Counted from the first letter of the stretch, positions 25,051 to 35,075 are shown. The stretch: DNA of 64,000 nt from an uncultured Clostridium sp. (GCA_934777095.1 CAKVNP010000001.1:19481-83480); one strand, 5' to 3'. Notes: a model not told the origin generated them from the letters alone. Numbers and translations are program-made.

Positions 25051-25236
25051 ACTTATACTTATTGCATTAACAGGACAGCTTGCTTCAGCATCTTTTGCTT
25101 CATCTTCACTATCCTCTGGAACAGGATTTACTTTAGCCACTGCTTTTCCATCATCTTCAAGCTCAAAAACCGCTTCACAAATTGATGGACATAATCCACA
25201 TCCTATACAGGTATCCTTATCTACTTCAGCTTTCAT
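25048..25236 (-). CDS. [4Fe-4S] ferredoxin (single-cluster type)
   Basis: A 62-residue ferredoxin. Cluster ligands C10, C13, C16 (CIGCGLC) and C54 (SCPVNAI) are present, with an extra C20 as in Thermotoga-type one-cluster ferredoxins. The middle is very acidic. The ATG at 25236 has GGGTGG upstream and is preferred over an in-frame start at 25254 that would add MKGWVK. It is a monocistronic low-potential electron carrier; partners cannot be inferred from its neighbours. Confidence 0.92.
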   Translation of the reverse strand: MKAEVDKDTCIGCGLCPSICEAVFELEDDGKAVAKVNPVPEDSEDEAKDAEASCPVNAISIS

Positions 25237-25324
25237 CTTTACCCACCCTTTCAAATAAAATTACAATACTATTATTAACTAAAATAGTTATTTATATGTA
25301 CTTTGAAAGGATTCTATAATATTC

Positions 25325-26155
25325 TTACCAATCGTTTGGTTTTATATCAGCTTCACTTACTGTAACATTCCATTTTTTATATTCATAATATGCCACAATA
25401 TAATAAGTATGCTCAGTATTTTCTTCTTTATTGGCTACAGTAATTGCAGTTTTGTATGTTGTAGTATTAAAGCCCCTATTTTTTACTGTTAATACAACTT
25501 GAAAATCTCCTGCATTATTCTGTACCATATCTACATTATTAAATATTTTTCTAGCATTCTTTAAAAAGTATTGAATATCATCGGAATATACATATTTTAA
25601 ACATTCTACATCACCCTGAATGTTAACCCCCACAGAAACATCCTTATTTTCCAAAGAATTTTTTACAGTTTTTAAAACTTCCTCTATTGAATCAAAATAA
25701 ATACTTTCAAAATATTTAGGTTTTCTTGTGAAAGAAAGATTCTGAATTACACTATCAACTAAGCTTTCAGACACAGTATAAATGCCTGAATCATTATAGA
25801 AATTTCCTCCATCATTATCAACGACAAAATAAAACTTCTGTACTTCATCACCTAAATCAAACTCTATAATATAATCTGGATCCAAGGGATTTTTAGTTTC
25901 ACTAATTTGAGCTTTAGATAAAAAATTATATATTTCTCTTTTAGTAGCTTCTTCTGTTACTATAAACTTAAATCCTAAATCTCTTGTACTTTGAATACTT
26001 ACCTGCTCAACATTATCAGAAGATAAATACTGAAAATATTCTGTTTTCCATCCTAATTTTTTCTCTATCTTATCAATAGTAGTACATCCAGACAAACTAA
26101 CTAATATAGTTAATAAAAGTATAGTTGCTCCATATCTCCTATATCTCTTCTTCAT
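25325..26155 (-). CDS. Putative lipoprotein of unknown function
   Basis: A 276-residue protein with a basic N-terminus, hydrophobic core and lipobox LSGC (C24), so predicted to be lipid-anchored outside the cell. The rest is mixed alpha/beta with no motif I recognise; two stretches (about 45-140 and 150-270) could be two related domains. GGAG precedes the ATG. The gene is alone: about 150 bases separate it from the next gene upstream on the same strand. Confidence 0.75.
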   Translation of the reverse strand: MKKRYRRYGATILLLTILVSLSGCTTIDKIEKKLGWKTEYFQYLSSDNVEQVSIQSTRDLGFKFIVTEEATKREIYNFLSKAQISETKNPLDPDYIIEFDLGDEVQKFYFVVDNDGGNFYNDSGIYTVSESLVDSVIQNLSFTRKPKYFESIYFDSIEEVLKTVKNSLENKDVSVGVNIQGDVECLKYVYSDDIQYFLKNARKIFNNVDMVQNNAGDFQVVLTVKNRGFNTTTYKTAITVANKEENTEHTYYIVAYYEYKKWNVTVSEADIKPNDW

Positions 26156-26309
26156 TTTTCTTCTCCTTCGCTACTAAAAATATTTAAAAATCATAGGAGA
26201 AGCATTGCTTCCCCTACCTCTAATAAATTATAATACTTTACCTAACTATTGGCAATTTAATTATTAGTGTTAATTTTATGAACTGGATTTATATAATAAG
26301 TACTATTCC

Positions 26310-27521
26310 CTACTGCATAGGTACTACAACAGTAGAGTTTTTGTAGTCATAAAACATCAGCCAGCATCCTACATTATCCTTACCTGCACCATTAGTCCAT
26401 GTTACAAATCCTGTCTTTCCATCATAAGGCTGTTCATCTTTATCTTTCTTTCCTGGCACCCCATAAACTATATAATTAAGATTTCCTTTTGAATCACATT
26501 TATACCCTAGATTAAAATATCCATACTTTTTAATATAAGGATAGTAATTAAGCATTGGATAATACGCTAAAGTATACTTGTTATAGTTCGACATATCACA
26601 CATTTCATATAAGTCATGTACTTTAACTTTATACCACTTACAATACTTTATTTCTTTAAAATCATCATCACATTTTTCAAATGATTCTGCAATAGATTCA
26701 AAGTAATCTCCAACTGGACCATTGATTTTACATGTCCTTGGATCAAATTGCTTATTCCTTTCAATTTCTTCTTCATATTCATCAAACTTTCCTCTTAAGT
26801 TTTCTCCTATAGGCTGACTTACACTAATAGTTTCTTGTATATTATTTTCTTCTATATTATTATCTTGAATATTATTTTCTTCTTCTGCTCTACCATCACA
26901 TGGAACTTTCTTCTTTTCTTCATTTTCCTTACACTTCTTTTCTTCCTTTACTTCTTCCTTTACTTCCTTCTTTATCTCCTTCTTTGCTTCCTCCTTCATT
27001 TCAGCCTTTTTCTCTACTTTCTTTTCTGGTTTCTTTGCAACTTTCTTCTCTACCTTTTTTTCTGGAAGTACAACTTTTTCATCATTACACTTAACTATTT
27101 TATAACTTTTCCAATCATCACTTGGCTGCTCACCATTCAAAAATCCGCACATTACATATACAGGTGATCCCTCTTTATATTTTGCTATGGCAGCTCCTGA
27201 TATATTTTCAAATTCAACGTCAATTCCGCCTATGTTAGAAGTATTATACTCCTTTGTAACATCGCATTTACCAGAATCGCTTATGTTCATTGGACCTAAA
27301 TCTACTATCTTTTTATGATCCTTTTTACAGCAAATCAGCATCATATGATACTTATCATTATCCTTCCTAAGATTTTGTGCATAAAATGTTATTTTGCATA
27401 TATCTCCACGTGCTTCAATCTTAGAATATCCTGATAATGCTTTATCACTTGAATTAGCATATCCTCTTGCGTCCTCCTGTAATATTATGAAATTTCTATA
27501 CAATCTCCCACTACTTGCCAC
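26310..27521 (-). CDS. Unrecognised protein with a Lys/Glu-rich linker
   Basis: A 403-residue protein in three parts. Residues about 1-145 form a beta-rich domain. Residues about 150-215 are almost purely Lys, Glu and Val (repeats such as EKKVEKK and EVKEEVKEE), probably an extended or coiled helix. A short Asn/Glu segment (NNIQDNNIEENNIQE) leads to a C-terminal domain (about 250-403) rich in Tyr, Cys and Trp (about 10 Cys in the protein). There is no signal peptide or membrane helix. The start is GTG at 27521, with GGAGG eight bases upstream. Its modular make-up resembles clostridial spore or cell-surface-associated proteins, but I do not know the family. Confidence 0.72.
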   Translation of the reverse strand: MASSGRLYRNFIILQEDARGYANSSDKALSGYSKIEARGDICKITFYAQNLRKDNDKYHMMLICCKKDHKKIVDLGPMNISDSGKCDVTKEYNTSNIGGIDVEFENISGAAIAKYKEGSPVYVMCGFLNGEQPSDDWKSYKIVKCNDEKVVLPEKKVEKKVAKKPEKKVEKKAEMKEEAKKEIKKEVKEEVKEEKKCKENEEKKKVPCDGRAEEENNIQDNNIEENNIQETISVSQPIGENLRGKFDEYEEEIERNKQFDPRTCKINGPVGDYFESIAESFEKCDDDFKEIKYCKWYKVKVHDLYEMCDMSNYNKYTLAYYPMLNYYPYIKKYGYFNLGYKCDSKGNLNYIVYGVPGKKDKDEQPYDGKTGFVTWTNGAGKDNVGCWLMFYDYKNSTVVVPMQ

Positions 27522-27599
27522 TCCTTAAGCCTCCATTTTATAATAATTCCCTATATTATATGCAGGCATTATTAACAATAGAATTTTTTTAATTTCTAT

Positions 27600-27626
27600 A
27601 AAAAAAAGATGGCCAAAGCCATCTTA
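27600..27626 (-). terminator. Terminator of the yabE-rnmV-rsmA region
   Basis: On the minus strand AAGATGGC / GGCCATCTT with a short loop and a T7-8 tail, about ten bases after the rsmA stop. Confidence 0.9.
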
Positions 27627-27636
27627 ATAAATTAAT

Positions 27637-28482
27637 CTATTTTAATTTTGAGTTAATACAATCTGAAAGCTTTGCAAACTCTTGTATAGATAAAGTTTCT
27701 CCTCTTCTCTTTGGATCAACTCCAGCTTCTGCAAAAGCCTCCTCTAATTTTTCTTTAGCAACACCTATACTCTTTACTCCATTCCATAAAGTCTTTCTTC
27801 TCATGTTAAATGAATTTCTTATTATGTCAAAGAAAAGCTTCTCGTTTTCTACTTTAACCTTAGGTTCTGGAAGTCTATCTAATCTAATAACTATAGAATC
27901 AACCTTTGGTCTTGGTATAAAGCAAGCTGGTGGTACTTTTCTAACTATCTTAGTATCACAATAATACTGAACTAATAATGATAAAGCACCATAATCTTTA
28001 TTTCCTGGCTCTGCATTCATTCTTTCAGCAACTTCTTTTTGAATCATTATTGTTAATGATTTAAACTTATAATTTTCTTTTAATAGCTTAACAATTATTG
28101 GTGTTGTTACATAATAAGGAAGATTAGCTACCAATTTAACGCTTTCTTCATCACCTATTACTTCATTAAAATCAACCTTTAATGCATCATTATGTATTAA
28201 TCTAAAGTTTGGATTATCTCCAAGCTCCTGTTGTAGTATAGGAATTAAATCATTATCTAATTCTATAGCAACGACCTTTTTGGCAGTATTTAATAATTGT
28301 GCAGTTAATGTTCCTACACCAGGACCTATTTCAATTACTAAATCTTCTTTATTTACTTCTGCGCCACTTACTATATCTCTTGGAACAGAATCATCAATTA
28401 AAAAGTTTTGTCCTAAACTTTTTGAAAACTTAAAGTTATATTTTTTTACCAGCTCTGCTGTTTTAACATCTTTTATTTCCAT
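27637..28482 (-). CDS. rsmA: 16S rRNA (adenine(1518)-N6/adenine(1519)-N6) dimethyltransferase
   Basis: SAM-dependent enzyme (KsgA) that dimethylates two adenines in helix 45 of 16S rRNA during 30S maturation. Motifs: [11 protein letters not shown] near the start, [12 protein letters not shown] (SAM-binding), and [12 protein letters not shown] (NLPY catalytic motif). The ATG at 28482 has GAGGG upstream and lies one base after the rnmV stop (TAGTATG); an in-frame start at 28500 lies inside rnmV. The order tatD-yabE-rnmV-rsmA is the standard Firmicutes block. Length 281 is normal. Confidence 0.96.
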   Translation of the reverse strand: MEIKDVKTAELVKKYNFKFSKSLGQNFLIDDSVPRDIVSGAEVNKEDLVIEIGPGVGTLTAQLLNTAKKVVAIELDNDLIPILQQELGDNPNFRLIHNDALKVDFNEVIGDEESVKLVANLPYYVTTPIIVKLLKENYKFKSLTIMIQKEVAERMNAEPGNKDYGALSLLVQYYCDTKIVRKVPPACFIPRPKVDSIVIRLDRLPEPKVKVENEKLFFDIIRNSFNMRRKTLWNGVKSIGVAKEKLEEAFAEAGVDPKRRGETLSIQEFAKLSDCINSKLK

Positions 28483-28483
28483 A

Positions 28484-29038
28484 CTATTTTCCCTCTTCAA
28501 TTTGTTTTTCTATCTTATTAATTGCATCAATGAACTCTTCTTTTGACACTCCATAATTATTTAATCTTGCAAGCATTTGATTAGCATTTCCATATCCTAA
28601 TCCTAATTCTTTACCAAGCTTCATTCTTCTTAATTTAGAATCTTCATATCCTGTAAGCTTAAAATAAAACATATCTTGTGAGTCAAATACAGGTTCTACT
28701 TCTTCTCTAGATACTTTAGCCCTTTCTAAGGCTTCTCTTATTACTTCTGGAGATGCATTTTCTACTCCTATATCATCACCTTTAATTCCGTCCTCTTGTG
28801 CAATATAGGCATGCTTTATTCCCTTAACTCTTTTAGAAATAATACTTCTTATTTTTTCACCTGCAAAATCAGGATCAGTCAGCACTATAACACCTTTTCT
28901 CTTTTGAGCTTCTTTAATTCTTTCAATAACTTTAGCATTAATCCCAAATCCACCTGTTGCTATAAGCTCTGCATCTACAGCTCTTTTTACTGCTGTAATA
29001 TCGTCTCTTCCCTCAACTACAATAACTTCCTTAATCAA
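28484..29038 (-). CDS. rnmV: Ribonuclease M5
   Basis: A 184-residue Toprim-domain nuclease that matures 5S rRNA. The Toprim signature VVEGRDD (about 7-13) and [11 protein letters not shown] (about 51-61) provide the Glu and DxD metal site; TGGFGIN lies between. It precedes rsmA by one base, so the two are coupled. The position between yabE and rsmA matches the conserved Firmicutes order. Confidence 0.95.
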   Translation of the reverse strand: MIKEVIVVEGRDDITAVKRAVDAELIATGGFGINAKVIERIKEAQKRKGVIVLTDPDFAGEKIRSIISKRVKGIKHAYIAQEDGIKGDDIGVENASPEVIREALERAKVSREEVEPVFDSQDMFYFKLTGYEDSKLRRMKLGKELGLGYGNANQMLARLNNYGVSKEEFIDAINKIEKQIEEGK

Positions 29039-29135
29039 AGCTTTTCTTCCTTTCCTTTTATATCTTCTATTAATGTATCTCTATATTATAATTATGTCAA
29101 ACTTTTTGTCATTTGATTATATTGATCATTCATAA

Positions 29136-29168
29136 TTAAAAAAAGGATGGCATAGGCCATCCTTTTTT
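29136..29168 (-). terminator. Terminator at the 3' end of yabE
   Basis: On the minus strand a stem GGATGGCC / GGCCATCC type with flanking A- and T-runs; the hairpin overlaps the yabE stop codon. It separates yabE from rnmV. Confidence 0.88.
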
Positions 29169-30225
29169 ACCATTCTCCTGGATACGCTATTACATAAACT
29201 GGTACATCATATTTTCTTCCCCAGTTTATAGCGGTGTCATAAGAATCAACATATACATCAATTATATTTCCGTTAATTGCTCCACCAGTATCAGCAGCTA
29301 TTGCTTTACCATATCCTTCAACATATACTAATGATCCTAATGGAATAACCCTTGGATCTACAGATATAGTGCTTATACCTCCTGGATTATATGTTGGTAC
29401 CGTTCCTGTAGCAGTTAATGAACCTCCATAATATGCTGTTGCTTGTACATATACTAGTGATTGATATTCTTCAATTTCTCCACTTCTGCTCGCAAAAGTT
29501 TTTCTAGTCCCCTCAGCAATTACTTCAGTTACAGGCTCTTTTAATACTTTTGAGCTTACTTTTTCTCTTGATATCTCTTTGCCATCTTTTTTTACTACCT
29601 TATAAGTAACCTCTTCTTCACCAGCTTGTCCTTCTTGAATAGTTTCAGTTGTATTTATATCTAATGAATCATCTTCGTTTGTTACTGTGTCATAATCTAG
29701 TGTATTTACTACGACTTCATTTTCAACCTGAACATCAACTAATTGAACTTTCATATTGTCTTGAATCTTTGTATCTAATGAAGGTGTAACTTCATCCTCA
29801 TTTATATCAAAATCAATATCCATTCCATTTAGTTGTTCTTTTTCTGCTACAAGCATGTTTTCTACTGTATCTTCAGCAGTCTTTACAACTACGGTTTGAC
29901 CCTTAGCTGATATTTCAACATCCACTGCTCTCTTAACAGTAATTACTTCGTTTTCGTGCAATTTTTTATCTAAAGCTGGTTCAACTTTATCCTTGGAAGC
30001 TAATTTAACTCCCTGTTGTTGCAACACATCTTTAACAGTCCCTTTGTATGTGACAAATGTTTTTTCATTTCCATCTACGTTTATTATTACAGTTTTTCTT
30101 AAATTAGCTGATACAGTTCCCATCATAGTAATTACTACAACTACGCCTCCTACAGCTAAAATCTTTGTTGCCTTAGGACCATTAGAAAAAATGTCTTTAA
30201 ATAATTTCTTACATTTTTCTATCAT
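29167..30225 (-). CDS. yabE: YabE-like protein: DUF348, G5 and 3D domains
   Basis: A 352-residue exported cell-wall protein. The N-terminus has one membrane segment (about 23-45). It is followed by DUF348 ubiquitin-like repeats (about 48-90 and 103-150, perhaps a third degenerate), a G5 domain (about 195-270, EEEVTYKVV) and a C-terminal 3D domain (about 275-352) with the aspartates of VDPRVIPLG, AADTGG and DVYVDS, the catalytic core shared with MltA-type lytic transglycosylases. Related proteins are linked to wall turnover and resuscitation. ATG at 30225 follows AGGAGG; a TTG one codon earlier is an alternative. Confidence 0.9.
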   Translation of the reverse strand: MIEKCKKLFKDIFSNGPKATKILAVGGVVVVITMMGTVSANLRKTVIINVDGNEKTFVTYKGTVKDVLQQQGVKLASKDKVEPALDKKLHENEVITVKRAVDVEISAKGQTVVVKTAEDTVENMLVAEKEQLNGMDIDFDINEDEVTPSLDTKIQDNMKVQLVDVQVENEVVVNTLDYDTVTNEDDSLDINTTETIQEGQAGEEEVTYKVVKKDGKEISREKVSSKVLKEPVTEVIAEGTRKTFASRSGEIEEYQSLVYVQATAYYGGSLTATGTVPTYNPGGISTISVDPRVIPLGSLVYVEGYGKAIAADTGGAINGNIIDVYVDSYDTAINWGRKYDVPVYVIAYPGEW

Positions 30226-30429
30226 CAACTTAAACCTCCTTTGGCAAGAGTGTCTTTTGCATTATATTATATATAATACTATTTTGTCAAATTCACCCTA
30301 CCCTTTTACCATAAACTGTTATTTTATTAGCTAAATAAAAATGTATTAAATAATTCTATTTATTCTTTTGATTACTTATTCAGCAGATGTAAATGGTAAT
30401 ATTTGTTAATATCTTTTCTCTATTTTACT

Positions 30430-31215
30430 TTATTTTTTTTTACAAATCAAGTTATTGAAATTATTGTTAACTGCAATATTAACTTCTTTTGGGTCAATTT
30501 CCTTGATTAAAGCAATTTGTTCAATGATATATTCAATATAATCCGATTTATTACGCTTTCCTCTAAAAGGTACCGGTGCCATGTATGGACAATCAGTTTC
30601 AACTAATAACCTTTCAAGAGGTATTTCTCTTATAACATCATGTATTTTCTTAGCATTCTTAAATGTTACCACACCTGTAATCCCGATATAATACCCTAGT
30701 TTAATGCACTCCTTAGCAAATTCTACACTTCCTGAAAAACAATGCACTGTCCCCTTTACCTCCGGGAATTCCTTCATTATATCTAATGTATCTTTATGTG
30801 CATCTCTATCATGAATTACTACTGGCAGATTTAATTCAGCTGCTAACTGCATCTGTGCTCTAAATACTGATTTTTGAATTTCCCTATCTGGATTTTCATC
30901 CCAATAATAATCCAGGCCAATTTCTCCTATAGCAAGGATCTTCTCATTTTCTTTTACATATTCAATTATCTGTTTTCTAACATCTTCATCATAATCATTT
31001 GCATCACTAGGATGTATTCCAAGTGCTCCATAGATAAAACTAAATTCCTTAGTTAATTCATTTGTTGTAGCTAAACTAGCTTTTGAACAAGCACAATTTA
31101 ATATTCCAATTACTCCTGAAGCATTTAATTCCTTTAAAAGTTCCTTTCTATCCTCATCAAAGGCTTCATCGTCATAATGAGCATGAGTATCAAAAATTTC
31201 ATATTTATGTTCCAT
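30430..31215 (-). CDS. TatD family metal-dependent hydrolase
   Basis: A 261-residue TIM-barrel hydrolase, probably a DNase. Metal-ligand motifs: DTHAHYDD (about 9-16), GEIGLDYYWD (about 96-105), VIHDRDAH, VHCFSG and VETDCPYMAP (about 208-217). AGGAGG precedes the ATG. It is in its usual place between metG and yabE, although here a second MetRS gene intervenes. Confidence 0.93.
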   Translation of the reverse strand: MEHKYEIFDTHAHYDDEAFDEDRKELLKELNASGVIGILNCACSKASLATTNELTKEFSFIYGALGIHPSDANDYDEDVRKQIIEYVKENEKILAIGEIGLDYYWDENPDREIQKSVFRAQMQLAAELNLPVVIHDRDAHKDTLDIMKEFPEVKGTVHCFSGSVEFAKECIKLGYYIGITGVVTFKNAKKIHDVIREIPLERLLVETDCPYMAPVPFRGKRNKSDYIEYIIEQIALIKEIDPKEVNIAVNNNFNNLICKKK

Positions 31216-31357
31216 TGTATCTACCTCCTATAATTTTTATTTATAATCAGATTAATTTTATATTATTTCATATTAACTCTATTATTTTGACACTTAATTG
31301 ACATATTCAGAAGTTACTATATATATTGTAAAGTAGTTAAAGCATTATTATTTACCC

Positions 31358-31382
31358 AAAAAAACCATCTTAACGCTGGTTT
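31358..31382 (-). terminator. Terminator of the second MetRS gene
   Basis: Minus-strand AAACCA ... TGGTTT hairpin with a T7 tail. Next to it (31383-31417) is a second, larger hairpin with 14-bp arms whose T-run points along the plus strand. Confidence 0.7.
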
Positions 31383-31422
31383 CAAGAGTATATCATACCC
31401 CAAATGATATACTCTTGTTTTT

Positions 31423-33051
31423 TTATATTCTTTTTTCCTTTAATCTTTCAACTTCTTCAAAAGCTTTTCTTTTATCTAAACGTGGAAATGATAAATTTTT
31501 ATTTTTTATAGTTCCCTTAGACTTTTCCGCAAAGCTCCAGATAGCATTTTCAATTCCAATAGTCTGTCTTATATCCCTGCAGTACTTAGGCATAAAAGGT
31601 TCTAAAAGATTAGCTAAATTCACAAGTACCTGTAAAGAATTATATATTACTTCCTTACATTTCTTTGGATTATTATTTATTAGCGTCCAAGGATCATTTT
31701 TCTCAAAATAATTATTGTATTTTCTGCAGCAATTTACAGCTTTAGATAAAGCATCCTTAAATTCGCCTTCTTCAATCTTATCTCCCATGTCAAAATACAA
31801 ATCAAATAATTCATCTTTAATAGCATTACTTATTTTACCTTCAGGTATTCTTGAATTATAATTCTGCCTAATAAAATTACACACTTTATTAGCAAATCCA
31901 CCGATATTTGCTGCTAAATCATTGTTACTTGTATTTATATAATCTCTCCAAGTAAAATCAGTATCCTTATTTTCAGGAGAATTTAATAATAAATAATATC
32001 TAATAGAATCTACATTATAGTTCTTAGTTATATAATCAGCCCAGATAGCCCAATTTTTCACTGATGAAAATGGCTTTCCTTCTAATTTTAAATATTCACT
32101 AGAAATTATCCTTATATCAGGATTCTTGATTCCAAGTCCAGCCAAGATAGCTGGGAAAATAACGGCATGGAATGGAATATTATCTTTTCCATGAACAAAA
32201 TATATTCTTGAATCTTCGCCCTGCCAATAATCCTTCCAATCTTCGCCTCTTTCATTTAAACATTTCATACTGGCAGTTAAATATCCCATAACCGCTTCAA
32301 TCCAGACGAATATTCTTTTATCTTCATAACCTTCTAAAGGAACCTCAACTCCCCAAAGAAAATCCCTAGTTACTGCCCTATCCCTTAAGCCTTCATCTAG
32401 ATATCTTTTAACCATATTTTCAGCATTATGGCGCCATCCACTATGTCTTATGTATAGTCTTTTAACATCATTTTCAAATTTAGATAATGCAAAGAATAAA
32501 TGCTTTGTTTTTATAAGCTTAGGTTCAGATCCACATATATCGCATTTTTTATCTAATACTTCATAAGATTCAAATATTGCTGAACATTTAGTGCATCCAT
32601 ATCCATGAGCCTCTCCCCCACATTTAGGACAATGACCTATTATATTTCTATCTGCTAAAAACTCATTGCACTTTTCACAAAAAGTCTGGTCAACTTCCTT
32701 TTCATAAATATAGCCTTTTTCATATAATTCTAAAATGAATTTTCTAACTTCTTCAGCATGGTATTCTGTATGAGTCTTTTCAAATATATCAAAGGAAAAA
32801 CCTAAAGATTTAAAACATTTTTTAAATTCCCCATGATATTTTTCCACTGCCTCAAGAGGAGTTATCTTTTCTTCTTCAGCCTTCATCGTAACTGGCGTTC
32901 CATGACAGTCAGTTCCTGATAAAAATATTACATTATCCCCCATCATTCGATGATATCTTGCTAATACATCCCCTGGAAGAAGAACAGCTATTCTTCCTAA
33001 ATGAAGTGGCCCATTAGCATAAGGCCATGCATTCCCGATTAAAATATTCAT
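31423..33051 (-). CDS. Second methionyl-tRNA synthetase (divergent paralogue)
   Basis: A 542-residue class I MetRS-like protein. The catalytic fold is complete: WPYANGPLHLGR at the start, LSGTDCHGTP, a zinc-binding connective peptide with four CxxC pairs (C125/C128, C141/C144, C153/C156, C170/C173), VWIEAVMGYLT and a C-terminal helical domain. The signature motifs are altered: HIGH is HLGR (17-20), and KMSKS is replaced by KPFSS (326-330). It lacks the C-terminal tRNA-binding domain. It differs from the housekeeping MetRS next door and recalls MetRS2-type enzymes, some insensitive to MetRS inhibitors. GGGGG precedes the ATG. Whether it still charges tRNA-Met is unknown. Confidence 0.85.
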   Translation of the reverse strand: MNILIGNAWPYANGPLHLGRIAVLLPGDVLARYHRMMGDNVIFLSGTDCHGTPVTMKAEEEKITPLEAVEKYHGEFKKCFKSLGFSFDIFEKTHTEYHAEEVRKFILELYEKGYIYEKEVDQTFCEKCNEFLADRNIIGHCPKCGGEAHGYGCTKCSAIFESYEVLDKKCDICGSEPKLIKTKHLFFALSKFENDVKRLYIRHSGWRHNAENMVKRYLDEGLRDRAVTRDFLWGVEVPLEGYEDKRIFVWIEAVMGYLTASMKCLNERGEDWKDYWQGEDSRIYFVHGKDNIPFHAVIFPAILAGLGIKNPDIRIISSEYLKLEGKPFSSVKNWAIWADYITKNYNVDSIRYYLLLNSPENKDTDFTWRDYINTSNNDLAANIGGFANKVCNFIRQNYNSRIPEGKISNAIKDELFDLYFDMGDKIEEGEFKDALSKAVNCCRKYNNYFEKNDPWTLINNNPKKCKEVIYNSLQVLVNLANLLEPFMPKYCRDIRQTIGIENAIWSFAEKSKGTIKNKNLSFPRLDKRKAFEEVERLKEKRI

Positions 33052-33097
33052 AAATACCCCCTTAATTCATCATTACCTAACTTCTTAATTTTAAAAT

Positions 33098-33124
33098 AAG
33101 GTGCTGAATTTAATTCAACACCTT
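33098..33124 (-). terminator. Stem-loop downstream of metG
   Basis: On the minus strand AAGGTGTTGAATT with its complement, about eight bases after the metG stop, with a T-rich tail. It probably terminates metG before the second MetRS gene. Confidence 0.7.
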
Positions 33125-33131
33125 GTTTAAA

Positions 33132-35075
33132 TTATCTAACTTGGCTTCCAGTTGGTAATTCTCCTGGATTAACTAATGTTAATAAGCTATCGTCATCAGT
33201 TGCAGCAGCTAGGATCATACCTTGTGATAATTCTCCTCTTAGCTTAACTGGTTTTAAATTAGCAACTAATACAACGTATTTGCCAACTAATTCTTCTGGC
33301 TTATAGTAATTAGCTATTCCTGATACCACTTGTCTTTCTTCACCATTTAAATCAACCTTTAATTTTAATAATTTCTTAGCTCCCTTAATTGGTTCACAAG
33401 CTAGTACCTTTACTACTCTTAAATCAATTTTAGCGAAATCATCAATAGTTATTTCTTCTTTAATTGGTTGCATTTTATATTCTTCTTTTGGCTTATTAGC
33501 TTCTAATTGAGCTAATCTTAAAGCTTCTAATTCTTCTAATCTTTTAGCAACATCAATTCTTGGGAATAATGCATCTCCTTTAGTAACTTTAGTTTCAGGA
33601 GTCGTTCCATCAAATCCACTTAATGATTCCCAAGTCTTAGTAGTGATATTTAATTGTGCATTAATTTTTTCACTTGTGCTTGGTAAGAATGCTGATAATA
33701 AAATTGAAGCAAATCTTAAGCTCTCCACTAAGTTATATAAAACTGTACCTAATCTTTCTTTCTTTTCTTCATCCTTAGCTAAAATCCAAGGTGTAGTTTC
33801 ATCTATATATTTATTAGCTCTGCCAATAAGTTCGAATATATCTTCTAATGCTTCTGGAATTCTTAGTTCATCGATAGCTTTTGTAACCTTTTTAGGTGTT
33901 TCTAATGCTAATGAAATTAATTCATCATCTATGTCTTCCTTAGCAAGTGGTGCTGGTATTATACCATCAAAGTATTTTTCGATCATTGCTACAGTTCTAG
34001 ATAAAAGATTTCCTAAGTCATTACATAAATCTGAATTTATCTTCTTGATGAATATTTCATTATTGAATAATCCATCTGCACCAAATGGTATTTCTCTTAA
34101 TAAGTAGTATCTTACTGCATCTACACCAAAGTTTTCTACTAATGTTACAGGATCTACAACATTACCTTTTGATTTAGACATTTTTCCACCATCTACTAAT
34201 AACCATCCATGTCCAAATACTTGCTTAGGAAGTTCTAATCCTAATGCCATTAACATGATTGGCCAGTAAATAGTATGGAATCTTAAGATATCCTTACCTA
34301 TTAAATGTACATCAGCAGGCCAGAACTTTTTATATAATTCATCATTTGAGCTGCCATATCCTAAAGCACTTATATAGTTTGATAATGCATCTATCCAAAC
34401 ATATACTACGTGACCTGGGTCAAATGTTACTGGTATTCCCCAGTTAAAACTTGTTCTTGATACACAAAGATCTTGTAATCCAGGTTTTAAGAAGTTATTA
34501 ACCATTTCATTTTTTCTTGATTCTGGCTGGATAAATTCTGGATGAGCTTCAATGTATTCCATTAATCTATCTGCATATTTGCTCATTTTGAAGAAGTAAG
34601 CTTCTTCCTTTGAAGTTTCAACTGGTCTTCCACAGTCTGGGCATTTACCATCAACTAATTGAGTTTCAGTCCAGAAAGATTCACATGGTGTACAGTATAA
34701 CCCTTCATAAGATGACTTATATATATCTCCTTGATCATATAATTGCTTAAATATCTTTTGAACAGCTTCTATATGATAATCATCAGTAGTTCTAATAAAT
34801 TTATCATAGCTTATGTCCATCATCTTCCATAAGTCTTTGATTCCTGCTACTATTTCATCTACATGCTCTTTTGGAGTTATTCCCTTTTCTTCAGCTATTC
34901 TTTGGATTTTTTGACCATGTTCATCTGTCCCTGTTAAGAACATTACATCATAACCATTTAATCTCTTAAATCTAGCTAAAGCGTCAGCAGCTACTGTTGT
35001 GTAAGTATTACCAATATGTAGCTTAGTTGACGGATAATAAATTGGCGTTGTTATATAATAAGTTTTTTTACTCAT
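33132..35075 (-). CDS. metG: Methionyl-tRNA synthetase (housekeeping)
   Basis: Class I MetRS, 647 residues. HIGN (20-23, within KLHIGNTYTT) and the intact KMSKS (298-302) mark the catalytic core, with a zinc site at C128/C131 and C145/C148. The C-terminal ~110 residues form a Trbp111/EMAP-type tRNA-binding domain (DFAKIDLRVVKVL, QVVSGIANYY). AGGAGGG precedes the ATG. Its own T-box with an ATG specifier controls it. It stands upstream of a second MetRS and tatD. Confidence 0.97.
   Translation of the reverse strand: MSKKTYYITTPIYYPSTKLHIGNTYTTVAADALARFKRLNGYDVMFLTGTDEHGQKIQRIAEEKGITPKEHVDEIVAGIKDLWKMMDISYDKFIRTTDDYHIEAVQKIFKQLYDQGDIYKSSYEGLYCTPCESFWTETQLVDGKCPDCGRPVETSKEEAYFFKMSKYADRLMEYIEAHPEFIQPESRKNEMVNNFLKPGLQDLCVSRTSFNWGIPVTFDPGHVVYVWIDALSNYISALGYGSSNDELYKKFWPADVHLIGKDILRFHTIYWPIMLMALGLELPKQVFGHGWLLVDGGKMSKSKGNVVDPVTLVENFGVDAVRYYLLREIPFGADGLFNNEIFIKKINSDLCNDLGNLLSRTVAMIEKYFDGIIPAPLAKEDIDDELISLALETPKKVTKAIDELRIPEALEDIFELIGRANKYIDETTPWILAKDEEKKERLGTVLYNLVESLRFASILLSAFLPSTSEKINAQLNITTKTWESLSGFDGTTPETKVTKGDALFPRIDVAKRLEELEALRLAQLEANKPKEEYKMQPIKEEITIDDFAKIDLRVVKVLACEPIKGAKKLLKLKVDLNGEERQVVSGIANYYKPEELVGKYVVLVANLKPVKLRGELSQGMILAAATDDDSLLTLVNPGELPTGSQVR

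Noticed and set aside
26835-27167. Plus-strand frame rich in Phe and Leu
   Set aside because: It is the reverse of the Lys/Glu-rich tract of the minus-strand gene; no ribosome site, and composition is explained by that tract.
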